DNA of 6,734 bases from Methanobacteriota archaeon (GCA_018899795.1 JAHIHJ010000339.1:1-6734), one strand, 5' to 3'. Shown: positions 1 to 5,137, counted from the first letter of the stretch. The notes: generated by a model from the sequence alone, not told the origin. A program made the numbers and translations.

Positions 1-94
1 CTCCGAGAAACACTCCCGGACCGCAGCGTGGACACGACTGCCTTATCTTCTTAGCTTTATCCCCGCTAACTTCGTAAAATTCATTTACTGCCAT
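1..94 (-). CDS. rps27ae: 30S ribosomal protein S27ae, N-terminal part (runs off the left edge)
   Basis: Small zinc-ribbon protein of the small ribosomal subunit. Only the first 31 codons are in the window. They read MAVNEFYEVSGDKAKK and then a CPRCGPGVFL segment, with C21 and C24 forming the first half of the zinc-binding four-cysteine set. The CPRCGPGVFL stretch is a hallmark of archaeal and eukaryotic S27a. The ATG lies 5 bases after the S24e stop codon, so the gene is the last visible member of the operon and is probably translated by coupling. The second cysteine pair and the stop lie outside the window. The family is about 50-60 residues long in archaea, so about half the gene is missing. 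Confidence 0.93.
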   Translation of the reverse strand, partial: MAVNEFYEVSGDKAKKIRQSCPRCGPGVFLG

Positions 95-99
95 CAGGA

Positions 100-429
100 T
101 CACTTCTTTTCATGTTCTTTTGCTGCTTCCGGCGCTGCTGCCTCTCCCTCTTTAGGTACGGGCACGCCCCGCGCCATCAGATGCTGGTGAGCCAGCTGCT
201 TCAACCGCTCTTCGCTCTCGTATATGCTCGCAGTTCCGGTAAGTTCCATCTTCCCGAAGACCGTGTCAAGATGCTCAATGACTATCAGTTCGGGTTTGGA
301 ATTTGCCAATGCGGCAAGTTTGTTCTTCACGTCTATTCTTGAGGGAGTTCCCTTATTATTGATCTTTATTGAAACCTCCCTCCTTTTTAACAGGGGGTTT
401 TTTTTATCTTTAGTGATTTGGAGTTCCAT
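100..429 (-). CDS. rps24e: 30S ribosomal protein S24e
   Basis: Component of the archaeal/eukaryotic small ribosomal subunit, 109 residues from the chosen start. The N-terminus MELQITKDKKNPLLKRREV and the later FGKMELTGTASIYES segment are typical of S24e; the last 20 or so residues are an Ala/Glu/Lys-rich tail, which varies in the family. A longer frame begins at 447 (MQGGNI...), but those codons contain the ribosome binding site AGGAGG, 7 bases upstream of the ATG at 429, so 429 is the better start. That ATG shares its A with the TAA stop of the DUF359 gene (TAATG), which suggests translational coupling. S27ae follows 5 bases downstream; the pairing of S24e with S27ae is conserved in archaea. 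Confidence 0.95.
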   Translation of the reverse strand: MELQITKDKKNPLLKRREVSIKINNKGTPSRIDVKNKLAALANSKPELIVIEHLDTVFGKMELTGTASIYESEERLKQLAHQHLMARGVPVPKEGEAAAPEAAKEHEKK

Positions 430-965
430 TATATTTCCTCCTTGCATTTCATTCTATCAAGTAATGACTGTATCTCTTTTTTTTTGCTCTCGGTCACTCT
501 GACCAGTACCGCCCCTTCTTCCGGCAACCCATATATAACTACTGATGACAGGGGCGCCATCGCAATAGAGGGAAGAGCTGCCAGGTCCTCCTCTCCCTTC
601 ACAAATATCCGTAACGGATTCTCAGAGGTCATCGCCTTAGCGACCTCCTGCAGCAGTTCTTCCGTTATCGTCCCGGGGGGATTTTCCACCGTGATCGTTT
701 TGAAATGAGGGTGTTTTGTGCCGTGCGTCACTTCATTGGATACAGGGCTGCGTTTTGTCCTGTCATCCACAAAAGATATATTCGGTACAACACCTGCGCT
801 CAGAAGATTGAAAGTTATGATATCTCCAACAGTGATTATCTTGGCTGGAGATTTGAGGTCCCTTATTATATTCCGAGCGGTCTCAACCCCGTCTCCCGGA
901 TAAAGTTCTCCATGGAGTTTTCGCAATTCTTCCCGCAGTTCTTTCGGAAGGCAGTATTTTTTCAA
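429..965 (-). CDS. GTP-dependent dephospho-CoA kinase (DUF359 family)
   Basis: 178-residue cytoplasmic enzyme that should phosphorylate dephospho-CoA with GTP, the last step of archaeal CoA synthesis. The role is known from the Thermococcus kodakarensis DUF359 protein; here it rests on family membership. Visible family features are the N-terminal LREELRKLHGELYPGDG, VGD at 46-48, VDDRTKR at 66-72, VENPPGTI at 93-100, GEEDL at 124-128 and VIYGLPEEG near 143-151. The acidic residues D48, D67, D68, E125 and D127 are candidates for nucleotide and metal binding. The start is a TTG: the frame has a stop at 978-980 and no other start between, and GGTGCGG lies just upstream. It begins 1 base after the spt4 stop and ends overlapping the S24e ATG. 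It is not related in sequence to bacterial CoaE. DUF359 sits beside spt4 and S24e in many euryarchaea. Confidence 0.92.
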   Translation of the reverse strand: MKKYCLPKELREELRKLHGELYPGDGVETARNIIRDLKSPAKIITVGDIITFNLLSAGVVPNISFVDDRTKRSPVSNEVTHGTKHPHFKTITVENPPGTITEELLQEVAKAMTSENPLRIFVKGEEDLAALPSIAMAPLSSVVIYGLPEEGAVLVRVTESKKKEIQSLLDRMKCKEEI

Positions 966-966
966 A

Positions 967-1152
967 CTACCGCACCTTTAACGCATATTTTCCGGGAGAT
1001 TTAACCGCGAGCCTTTTCGCGATCATTGATTTTTCAATATCCATTATCACGACATAACCGCTCCAGTCAGAGGTCAGGGATGTTGAATTGCATTTATCAC
1101 ATACCTGTCCTGTAACCAGCCTGTGGCATTCCTTGCAAACGTTCTCAGGCAT
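967..1152 (-). CDS. spt4: Transcription elongation factor Spt4 (RNA polymerase subunit RpoE2/E'')
   Basis: 61-residue zinc-ribbon protein. In archaea Spt4 pairs with Spt5 (a NusG homologue), and the complex sits over the RNA polymerase cleft to raise processivity. The four zinc ligands are visible as CKEC (C6, C9) and CDKC (C18, C21). They are followed by SDWSGYVVIMD, which matches the SDWxG motif where Spt4 docks on Spt5, and by a short SMIAKRL segment. The length is normal for the family. Its ATG shares the A with the TAA stop of rpoE1 (TAATG), and rpoE1-spt4 adjacency is a long-standing archaeal arrangement, hence the older name rpoE2. No Spt5 gene is in this window. Confidence 0.96.
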   Translation of the reverse strand: MPENVCKECHRLVTGQVCDKCNSTSLTSDWSGYVVIMDIEKSMIAKRLAVKSPGKYALKVR

Positions 1153-1802
1153 TACTTTTTCCCCTCTTCAGATTTTTTGGGAGAGCTTTCCTTTGCGTCG
1201 TCTTTCTTTTTCTTCTTAGACTTTCCCTCTGTTTCCCCTGCTGCTTCATTTTGTTTTGCCAGGCGGGCTTCTTCAAGCCAGTCCAGTTTACCAAGGGCAT
1301 GCTGTCGCATAGTAAGACCTATCTTGCTGTCCCTGGGCTCACGCTCATTGAGGCTCACTGCAACTACCCTTGCCCTGACCCGGTCGCCCACTGTGATGGC
1401 ACGACCCGATTCCTTGGTGATGAGCCGTGAGTTCTTCTCGTCGTAGCTCACGAATTCATCGGTAAGCTGGCTGACGTGAACGAGACCGTCAAGAGGGCCG
1501 ATACCCACAAATATCCCGAATTCTACAACTTCAAGGACAGTACCTTCGATTATTTCCTGTAACTCGGGCATAAATGTTACGGAGTCGAAAACCGTATCAT
1601 AGTATACTCCTGCATCCCCTGCGATTATATGTCCTTCGCCAACTTCTATAACGTCCATTATCGTGACTATCGCTCCGAGAGTCTTATCCACAAGTCCTTC
1701 AAGCTTATCGCGAAGCGCGAGTTTGACAGCCTCTTCTACAGGCGCACCGAGTAGTTCAGGCGCTATTCTCACCGTATCTGCTAATCTCATTTTTTTATAC
1801 AT
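1152..1802 (-). CDS. rpoE1: DNA-directed RNA polymerase subunit Rpo7 (RpoE1/E')
   Basis: 216-residue stalk subunit, the archaeal counterpart of eukaryotic Rpb7. With Rpo4 it forms the polymerase stalk that binds emerging RNA and helps DNA melting. Residues 1 to about 80 form the N-terminal domain (MYKKMRLADTVRIAPELLG, then GDAGVYYDTVFDSVTFMP). Residues from about 84 to 165 form an S1 RNA-binding domain (EGTVLEVVEFGIFVGIGPLDG, HVSQLTDE, then SKIGLTMRQ). The start at 1802 is supported by GAGGATC a few bases upstream and by the usual MYK opening. The last 34 residues or so are a Lys/Glu/Ser-rich tail with a run of five lysines, making the protein about 30 residues longer than the 187-residue Methanocaldococcus subunit. 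It lies 23 bases after the PIN gene and overlaps spt4 by one base. Confidence 0.96.
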   Translation of the reverse strand: MYKKMRLADTVRIAPELLGAPVEEAVKLALRDKLEGLVDKTLGAIVTIMDVIEVGEGHIIAGDAGVYYDTVFDSVTFMPELQEIIEGTVLEVVEFGIFVGIGPLDGLVHVSQLTDEFVSYDEKNSRLITKESGRAITVGDRVRARVVAVSLNEREPRDSKIGLTMRQHALGKLDWLEEARLAKQNEAAGETEGKSKKKKKDDAKESSPKKSEEGKK

Positions 1803-1825
1803 TTGGATCCTCTTAATAAAAGATA

Positions 1826-2194
1826 TTATAAACTTAAATGGGTCTTTTCCCGAAGTTGTACAATAGTAACTCCCTTACTACATAATCTTTTCTTTAATTC
1901 AATATCATTGGTAAGTACAGGGTCTTCTGTACTGGTGGCTAATTCCATGATGACATCATCCGCAAAACCTTCCTTTTCAACTATGGCACATCTCTCCAGG
2001 AGGGATATTGCAATTTTTGCCGCAGTCCTGTCCATACCCCTCCCGTGCCTGGATATTTTTTCAAGCTCCCTGACAGATGCCCTCGGAACAACATATGAAT
2101 CAAATCCCAGCCGCTTCAACTCCATAAAGATATCAATACCGAACTGCCCAGGGATCATAAGCCCGTTAGTGTCAATTATCACTTCTCTTCTCAT
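1826..2194 (-). CDS. PIN-domain protein, Fcf1/Utp24-like, putative RNA nuclease
   Basis: 122-residue single PIN domain. The acidic set expected of an active PIN nuclease is present: D8 (VIIDTNGLM), E43 (SVRELEKI), D79/D80 (GFADDVIMELA) and D97 (VLTNDIELKKRL). The spacing and the TND motif fit the archaeal group annotated as Fcf1-like rRNA-processing proteins rather than VapC toxins; no VapB-like antitoxin gene is next to it. The ATG follows the aIF2 gamma stop with no gap (TAA then ATG) and there is no well-placed ribosome binding site, so it probably depends on ribosomes finishing the upstream gene. Its place between aIF2 gamma and rpo7 recurs in euryarchaeal genomes, which argues for a housekeeping role in rRNA or ribosome maturation. 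The substrate is unknown; the rRNA-processing role is inferred from the family and the neighbours. Confidence 0.88.
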   Translation of the reverse strand: MRREVIIDTNGLMIPGQFGIDIFMELKRLGFDSYVVPRASVRELEKISRHGRGMDRTAAKIAISLLERCAIVEKEGFADDVIMELATSTEDPVLTNDIELKKRLCSKGVTIVQLREKTHLSL

Positions 2195-3421
2195 TTAAAC
2201 ATCTATCAAAATTCCTGAACCTATAAGCCGCCAGCGCGCCCCTACCCTGCGACTGATCGCAACAGGGGAGCCTTTATCAGCGCATACAGGTCTTTTGAGT
2301 TTTACTTCAGCTTCGTTCCCCCGCGCGCTCGTCACCACGCCGATCGTAGTCGCAGTCCCGATGTTGAGCATCAGGGGTTCGTTGGAACGTATGGGCTCGA
2401 CCTTATATTCATCGCTCACTCCCACTACGCGGGGAAGCAGTTTTGTTTCCATGATGAAACTTTCAATAGTTGGAGGGATGGAGCCTGGAAGACCTGCTAC
2501 CTGACCCACAAGCGAGTCGCTTTTTGTCAGGAATGGATCAAGTTTTGTGCCCACACCGATAAGACCCCCCGGAGCAGCCACATCCACTTCGGATTTGCCT
2601 GCAAATATCTGTGTGATGGTGGTCTTGATGGGCACCCATTTGACTGTTCCGCCTGCTTCCACTTTTCTACCCGGGCGAAGTTCAAGTTCATCGCCTGAAT
2701 GCAGTCGCCCGCAGCTCAATGAGCCGCCTACGACTCCACCTACGAGCTTTTCAGGAAGGGTCCCGGGTTTATTTACATCGAATGAGCGCGCAACGAACAT
2801 CAGGGGCGGTTTATCCATATCATGAACTGGTGTAGGGATGTTTTTTTCAATAGCTTCTATCACAAGGTCAATATTGGCGTTCTGCTGGGCTGAGACCGGG
2901 ATTATCGGTGCATTCTCTGCCACGGTCCCGCTGACGAACGCTTTGATCTGGTTATAATTCTCCAAGACTTTCTCACGGGGGACTATGTCTATCTTGTTCT
3001 GGATGATAACGATATTTTTTATCCCGATGATGTTCAGTGCCATGAGGTGCTCTTTTGTCTGGGGCTGCGGGCATTGTTCGTTCGCAGCTATTACAAGAAG
3101 CGCCCCGTCCATGAGCGCAGCGCCTGACAGCATGGTAGCCATAAGGGTTTCGTGACCAGGGGAATCGACAAATGATATCGCGCGAAGCACTTCGGATTTC
3201 TCCCCACACTTTTCGCATACTTCTTTAACTGTGTAACTATCCGGTTCCGGACATTTCGGGCATTTCCTGAGCACAACATCAGCATAGCCCAGCCTGATAG
3301 AGATGCCTCTTTTAATTTCTTCGCTGTGCCTGTCAGTCCATACGCCGGAAAGTGCCCTTACAAGAGTGGTCTTGCCGTGGTCAACATGTCCTACTATGCC
3401 TATATTTACAACCGGTTGCAA
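2195..3421 (-). CDS. eif2g: Translation initiation factor aIF2, gamma subunit
   Basis: GTPase core of aIF2, which carries Met-tRNAi to the small ribosomal subunit. In numbering from TTG 3433, the motifs are G1 GHVDHGKTT (15-23), switch 1 [11 protein letters not shown] (42-52), a zinc knuckle C58/C61/C73/C76, G3 DSPGH (90-94), G4 NKID (146-149) and G5 SAQ (181-183). Two beta-barrel domains follow, up to the GSGILIDV end. RGISIRLG and the zinc knuckle separate it from SelB and EF-Tu. The open frame allows TTG 3433 (412 residues), but GGAGGA at 3426-3431 lies inside those first codons and 4 bases before TTG 3421. I therefore place the start at 3421, giving [19 protein letters not shown] and 408 residues. 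It is the first gene of the operon; the alpha and beta subunits are not nearby. Confidence 0.97.
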   Translation of the reverse strand: MQPVVNIGIVGHVDHGKTTLVRALSGVWTDRHSEEIKRGISIRLGYADVVLRKCPKCPEPDSYTVKEVCEKCGEKSEVLRAISFVDSPGHETLMATMLSGAALMDGALLVIAANEQCPQPQTKEHLMALNIIGIKNIVIIQNKIDIVPREKVLENYNQIKAFVSGTVAENAPIIPVSAQQNANIDLVIEAIEKNIPTPVHDMDKPPLMFVARSFDVNKPGTLPEKLVGGVVGGSLSCGRLHSGDELELRPGRKVEAGGTVKWVPIKTTITQIFAGKSEVDVAAPGGLIGVGTKLDPFLTKSDSLVGQVAGLPGSIPPTIESFIMETKLLPRVVGVSDEYKVEPIRSNEPLMLNIGTATTIGVVTSARGNEAEVKLKRPVCADKGSPVAISRRVGARWRLIGSGILIDV

Positions 3422-3425
3422 TGAA

Positions 3426-3431
3426 TCCTCC
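3426..3431 (-). promoter_or_regulatory. Ribosome binding site deciding the aIF2 gamma start
   Basis: On the minus strand this reads GGAGGA, complementary to the 3' end of archaeal 16S rRNA. It lies 4 bases upstream of TTG 3421. If translation began at TTG 3433 the site would be inside the coding sequence, so it favours the shorter protein. No ATG exists in this frame near the site. Confidence 0.75.
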
Positions 3432-3463
3432 AATGAAAATAATGTGCTTAGATTGGATTACTG

Positions 3464-3471
3464 GTATTTAA
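3464..3471 (-). promoter_or_regulatory. Probable TATA box for the aIF2 gamma - S27ae operon
   Basis: The minus strand reads TTAAATAC, preceded by AAAAGCGG as a possible BRE. A start site about 25 bases downstream (near 3440) would give a leader of about 20 bases that still contains the GGAGGA site. It is the best TATA-like match between the tRNA gene and the operon; no experimental support can be seen in sequence. Confidence 0.55.
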
Positions 3472-3537
3472 CCGCTTTTACAATGAGGTGTTACCCTGCC
3501 CACCACCGCCTGTATCAACCTCTCACCTTAAATCGAG

Positions 3538-3611
3538 CGCCCCGACTGGGATTTGAACCCAGGTCTTAAGATCCGCAATCTCAAAGGATATCCGGACTAC
3601 CCCATCGGGGC
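3538..3611 (-). tRNA. tRNA-Arg (anticodon GCG)
   Basis: A 74-base cloverleaf without intron or encoded CCA. The acceptor stem GCCCCGA pairs perfectly with TCGGGGC, followed by discriminator G. The D arm has a three-pair stem and the G18-G19 pair. The anticodon stem TGAGA/TCTTA encloses the loop TTGCGGA, giving anticodon GCG, which reads CGC arginine codons. The variable loop is four bases, and the T arm is CTGGG-TTCAAAT-CCCAG. C35 and an A in the D loop match known arginine identity elements. The 3' end faces the aIF2 gamma operon about 70 bases away. Confidence 0.95.
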
Positions 3612-3634
3612 CCGGCTCAAAATTCATTTATGAG

Positions 3635-3642
3635 CTATTAAA
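3635..3642 (-). promoter_or_regulatory. Probable TATA box of the tRNA-Arg gene
   Basis: The minus strand reads TTTAATAG, preceded by AACC. Its centre is about 27 bases upstream of the tRNA 5' end, the expected archaeal spacing for a tRNA transcribed with little or no leader. Confidence 0.5.
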
Positions 3643-3683
3643 GGTTATTGGCAGATACTTGAAACTTTTTATTATCTTCTGGT

Positions 3684-3863
3684 ATGAAAAAGGATAGACC
3701 AAACAACGAACTCGTACGAACTCCATACGAAGTTGATATTCTCAAACAATTCCACTTAGACAAAGTAAATCTCATTCCCTCCAGTCCGATTTTTCAATTC
3801 CTATCTCTATCCATTGCAGCAGCCATTTCCATAACGGCAGAAATATTATCTGATTTCCGTTGA
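3684..3863 (+). CDS. Possible small hypothetical protein (59 residues)
   Basis: An ATG-started frame of 59 codons, opening MKKDRPNNELVRTPYEVDIL and ending with TGA. The first 35 residues are mixed and charged as in a soluble protein; residues 36-55 (IFQFLSLSIAAAISITAEIL) are hydrophobic. I do not recognise a family. No ribosome binding site precedes the ATG, and the AT-rich TTTTTATTAT at 3667-3676 is too close to act as a normal TATA box. The second half lies opposite a minus-strand open frame (3772-3957) of equally unknown status. It may be the front of a gene broken by rearrangement, or not coding at all. Confidence 0.2.
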   Translation: MKKDRPNNELVRTPYEVDILKQFHLDKVNLIPSSPIFQFLSLSIAAAISITAEILSDFR

Positions 3864-3940
3864 TCCTTAGCTCCTTTTTCTGGATATTATTCCTGTTTTT
3901 GGACTCAAGTGGAATAATGGTTCCATCTTCTAAAAGGACC
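3772..3940 (-). other. Decayed stretch between the tRNA and the methyltransferase fragment
   Basis: On the minus strand one frame stays open from 3957 down to the TGA at 3772-3774, with codons reading WVLLEDGTIIPLESKNRN and ending IGIEKSDWRE. In another frame an open piece ends AVMEMAAAMDRDRN. Neither has a plausible start with a ribosome binding site, and I recognise neither. The first follows directly from the methyltransferase fragment after a frame change, so it could be a scrambled remainder of that gene or the tail of another gene joined by deletion. Confidence 0.3.
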
Positions 3941-4059
3941 CATTTTGTCAAGCACAAGGTCGCCGGGCGCAGTGTAGCGAAGAATGAGGTTTCGCGGGAT
4001 ATAGGGCGACTTGGTGCCCCTGTAGTTCCCGATGCAAAAAACGTCTCTGCATTTATTCG
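3941..4059 (-). pseudogene. Fragment of a DNA N4/N6 methyltransferase
   Basis: The minus strand encodes GNYRGTKSPYIPRNLILRYT followed by APGDLVLDKM, without a start codon of its own. This matches the segment of N6_N4_Mtase-type DNA methyltransferases (PF01555) just before the SAM-binding loop, usually PxxLILRYTxPGDLVLDxMxGSGTT. Here the similarity stops at VLDKM: the GSGTT motif is absent, the frame goes on as GPFRRWNHYST and ends at a TGA (3905-3907). The target-recognition half and the rest of the catalytic domain are missing, so it cannot be functional. It overlaps the end of the DUF5615 remnant by a few bases in another frame, as expected of a junction made by rearrangement. Such enzymes usually belong to restriction-modification or phage-related loci. 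Confidence 0.65.
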
Positions 4060-4320
4060 ATCTCGTGACGAATACGGACGGCTCCCGGAGTTATTACTGA
4101 AAATGAATGCTTAAGTTCTGTTCCGTGCTTCTTTATGGCAGAAACCACTATCTCGGCTTTCCGGGTGGGAGAAAGCCCTGCCAATCGGATCAGCACAACT
4201 CCGCTGGACGCGCCGCTGACGAAAAACAAGCTCGCCAAAGTCCTTATCAGCCGTCAAAAGCAATTCATTTTTCTCATTAGCTATCTCAAGCACTTCTTCG
4301 TCAGAGATCCCGGCATTATT
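4053..4320 (-). pseudogene. DUF5615 (PIN-like) protein, broken by a frameshift and lacking its N-terminus
   Basis: Two frames together make a DUF5615 protein. The first reads AGISDEEVLEIANEKNELLL, TADKDFGELVFRQRRV; the second reads SGVVLIRLAGLSPTRKAEIV and ends FSVITPGAVRIRHEIE and TAA. The TADKDFGELVF and SGVVLIRL segments are family hallmarks. Removing one of the two G bases at 4206-4207 (plus strand) joins them as RRVSGVVLIRL, so a one-base insertion is the simplest cause. Upstream, the first frame meets TAA at 4321-4323, and the normal opening with the LADEN-type motif carrying the first acidic residue is missing; hicA begins only 45 bases further on. DUF5615 proteins are small PIN-like nucleases, often toxin partners of DUF433 antitoxins; no DUF433 gene is visible here. 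Confidence 0.75.
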
Positions 4321-4365
4321 TTAGGGTTGGATACGATCAGTTTTTTCTGCATTTAAGATTGGAAT

Positions 4366-4593
4366 TTATATTAATTTCTCAAAATCATTCCTTTTCAAAC
4401 CGGCTTGCCTGATAATTTCAAGCAGAGTTCCCGGATCGATCTCCTTATGGTTTGGAACTACCACTGCTCTTTTTGATTCACCACTTTTGTTAACAAGAAC
4501 TATATGACTTCCTTTCTGTCTTACCGGCTCAAAACCGATCTTCTTTAGAATTTTGATCAATTCATGCCCCGACAGTACGGGTAGTTTCACCAT
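4366..4593 (-). CDS. hicA: HicA family toxin (mRNA interferase)
   Basis: 75-residue toxin of the HicAB type II system. HicA folds like a double-stranded RNA-binding domain and cleaves mRNA. The family pattern is clear: MVKLPVLSGHELIKILKKIG near the start, then RQKGSHIVL with the catalytic histidine H30, then VVVPNHKEIDPGTLLEIIRQAG near the end. The frame could be extended to 4629, but GAGGTG 7-8 bases upstream of the ATG at 4593 and the family's usual length favour 4593. It overlaps the end of hicB by 32 bases, the antitoxin-first order seen in many archaeal pairs. No stop or frameshift is present and the active histidine is kept, so the toxin looks functional. Confidence 0.93.
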   Translation of the reverse strand: MVKLPVLSGHELIKILKKIGFEPVRQKGSHIVLVNKSGESKRAVVVPNHKEIDPGTLLEIIRQAGLKRNDFEKLI

Positions 4594-4798
4594 GTGGGAA
4601 CACCTCAAAATGAGCGATAAGCGTATCACTCCGCTTTATTTCTTCAGGTAAGCCCATCTCTTCGATGTAAACTTCCACAGCTTCTTTAAGATTATTCAGC
4701 GCCTCTTCAATAGAAAAGCCCTGGCTGACAACATCTATTTCAGGGCACAGAGCTACAAATTGCTTTTCACCTTTTTTGATTATTGCAGTCAGTTCCAT
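4562..4798 (-). CDS. hicB: HicB family antitoxin
   Basis: 78-residue antitoxin expected to bind HicA and block its active site. It has the HicB partial RNase H-like fold: MELTAIIKKGEKQFVALCPE forms the first strands, then IDVVSQGFSIEEALNNLKEA and VEVYIEEMGLPEE. The CPEIDVVSQG and EEALNNLKEAV motifs are characteristic. It is the short form: there is no room for the C-terminal ribbon-helix-helix or helix-turn-helix domain of longer HicB proteins, so it may not bind DNA itself. The ATG at 4798 lacks a clear ribosome binding site and sits about 17 bases below the predicted transcription start, so its leader is short. Confidence 0.92.
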   Translation of the reverse strand: MELTAIIKKGEKQFVALCPEIDVVSQGFSIEEALNNLKEAVEVYIEEMGLPEEIKRSDTLIAHFEVFPHGETTRTVGA

Positions 4799-4837
4799 AA
4801 TATCAATTTACGATTATATAGCATACAATTTAATTCT

Positions 4838-4845
4838 TTATATAC
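4838..4845 (-). promoter_or_regulatory. Probable TATA box of hicBA
   Basis: The minus strand reads TATATAAA, close to the ideal archaeal TATA box. It is about 40 bases upstream of the hicB ATG, placing transcription start near 4815. It overlaps the TAA stop of the antitoxin-like open frame upstream. Confidence 0.6.
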
Positions 4846-4984
4846 TTGCCCCTGTTGTTGCTGATGTGCTTCTTCTCGCTTTTAATATACTCCAATCCGT
4901 ATATTTGCATGTCTTGAATTCCTTTTTACCTTCGACGATAGCATTGAGTTCATCATCTTCAGGTTCAACTTCGGGAACTGGCAT
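4838..4984 (-). CDS. Small antitoxin-like open frame, possibly a truncated gene
   Basis: From ATG 4984 the frame encodes 48 residues opening MPVPEVEPEDDELNAIVEGK, then KEFKTCKYTDWSILKARRS. The pattern of a proline- and acid-rich stretch followed by ELNAIVEGKKEF and a Tyr-x-x-Trp motif resembles the toxin-binding tails of small archaeal RelB-like antitoxins; this is impression, not a firm match. The frame extends upstream through ILNALYFNGAKI to an in-frame TAG at 5044-5046, so TTG 5008 is another possible start, or the N-terminal DNA-binding part is lost. No ribosome binding site is visible at ATG 4984. No partner toxin gene follows; hicB begins downstream. The last codons (TSATTGASI) look unlike an antitoxin end and may be readthrough from a lost stop. 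Confidence 0.35.
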   Translation of the reverse strand: MPVPEVEPEDDELNAIVEGKKEFKTCKYTDWSILKARRSTSATTGASI

Positions 4985-5041
4985 TATCTTTGCACCGTTG
5001 AAATACAAGGCATTTAGAATATTTAAATCTGTCCTACGTGT

Positions 5042-5057
5042 CTATGCATTGCGACAG
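5042..5057 (+). repeat. Left copy of a near-identical direct repeat
   Basis: Reads CTATGCATTGCGACAG. A second copy, CTATGCATCGACAG, lies at 5252-5265; the two differ only by a TG insertion. They bracket the GC-rich hairpin-bearing patch. Confidence 0.6.
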
Positions 5058-5124
5058 GCATGACGCCAATGAACGTAGATTTGTAGCCAGGCATTAGCAT
5101 TTATTAGAACCCCACACAGCAACC

Positions 5125-5137
5125 CGCCCAATGGGCG
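5125..5137. repeat. Perfect inverted repeat (hairpin)
   Basis: CGCCCA-A-TGGGCG: a six-pair stem around one central base. It has no T-run after it on either strand, so it does not look like a terminator. Confidence 0.55.

Noticed and set aside
1826..2194. VapC toxin interpretation of the PIN protein
   Set aside because: No antitoxin partner beside it and a conserved housekeeping operon context; Fcf1-like assignment fits better.
2973..3285. Minus-strand frames inside aIF2 gamma (2973-3218 and 3091-3285)
   Set aside because: Out-of-frame shadows of the aIF2 gamma gene, which is intact and has all GTPase motifs.
112..3569. Many plus-strand open frames opposite the core operon (for example 112-342, 705-1004, 1123-1446, 2547-2825)
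   Set aside because: They lie antisense to well-identified conserved genes, lack ribosome binding sites and family features, and have compositions expected of reverse-complement reading.
3860..4114. Plus-strand frame of 84 codons
   Set aside because: It runs antisense to the methyltransferase and DUF5615 remnants, whose minus-strand reading gives recognisable family motifs.
4776..5063. Plus-strand frame of 95 codons
   Set aside because: Serine- and leucine-rich antisense of the antitoxin-like frame and the hicBA promoter, with no ribosome binding site.
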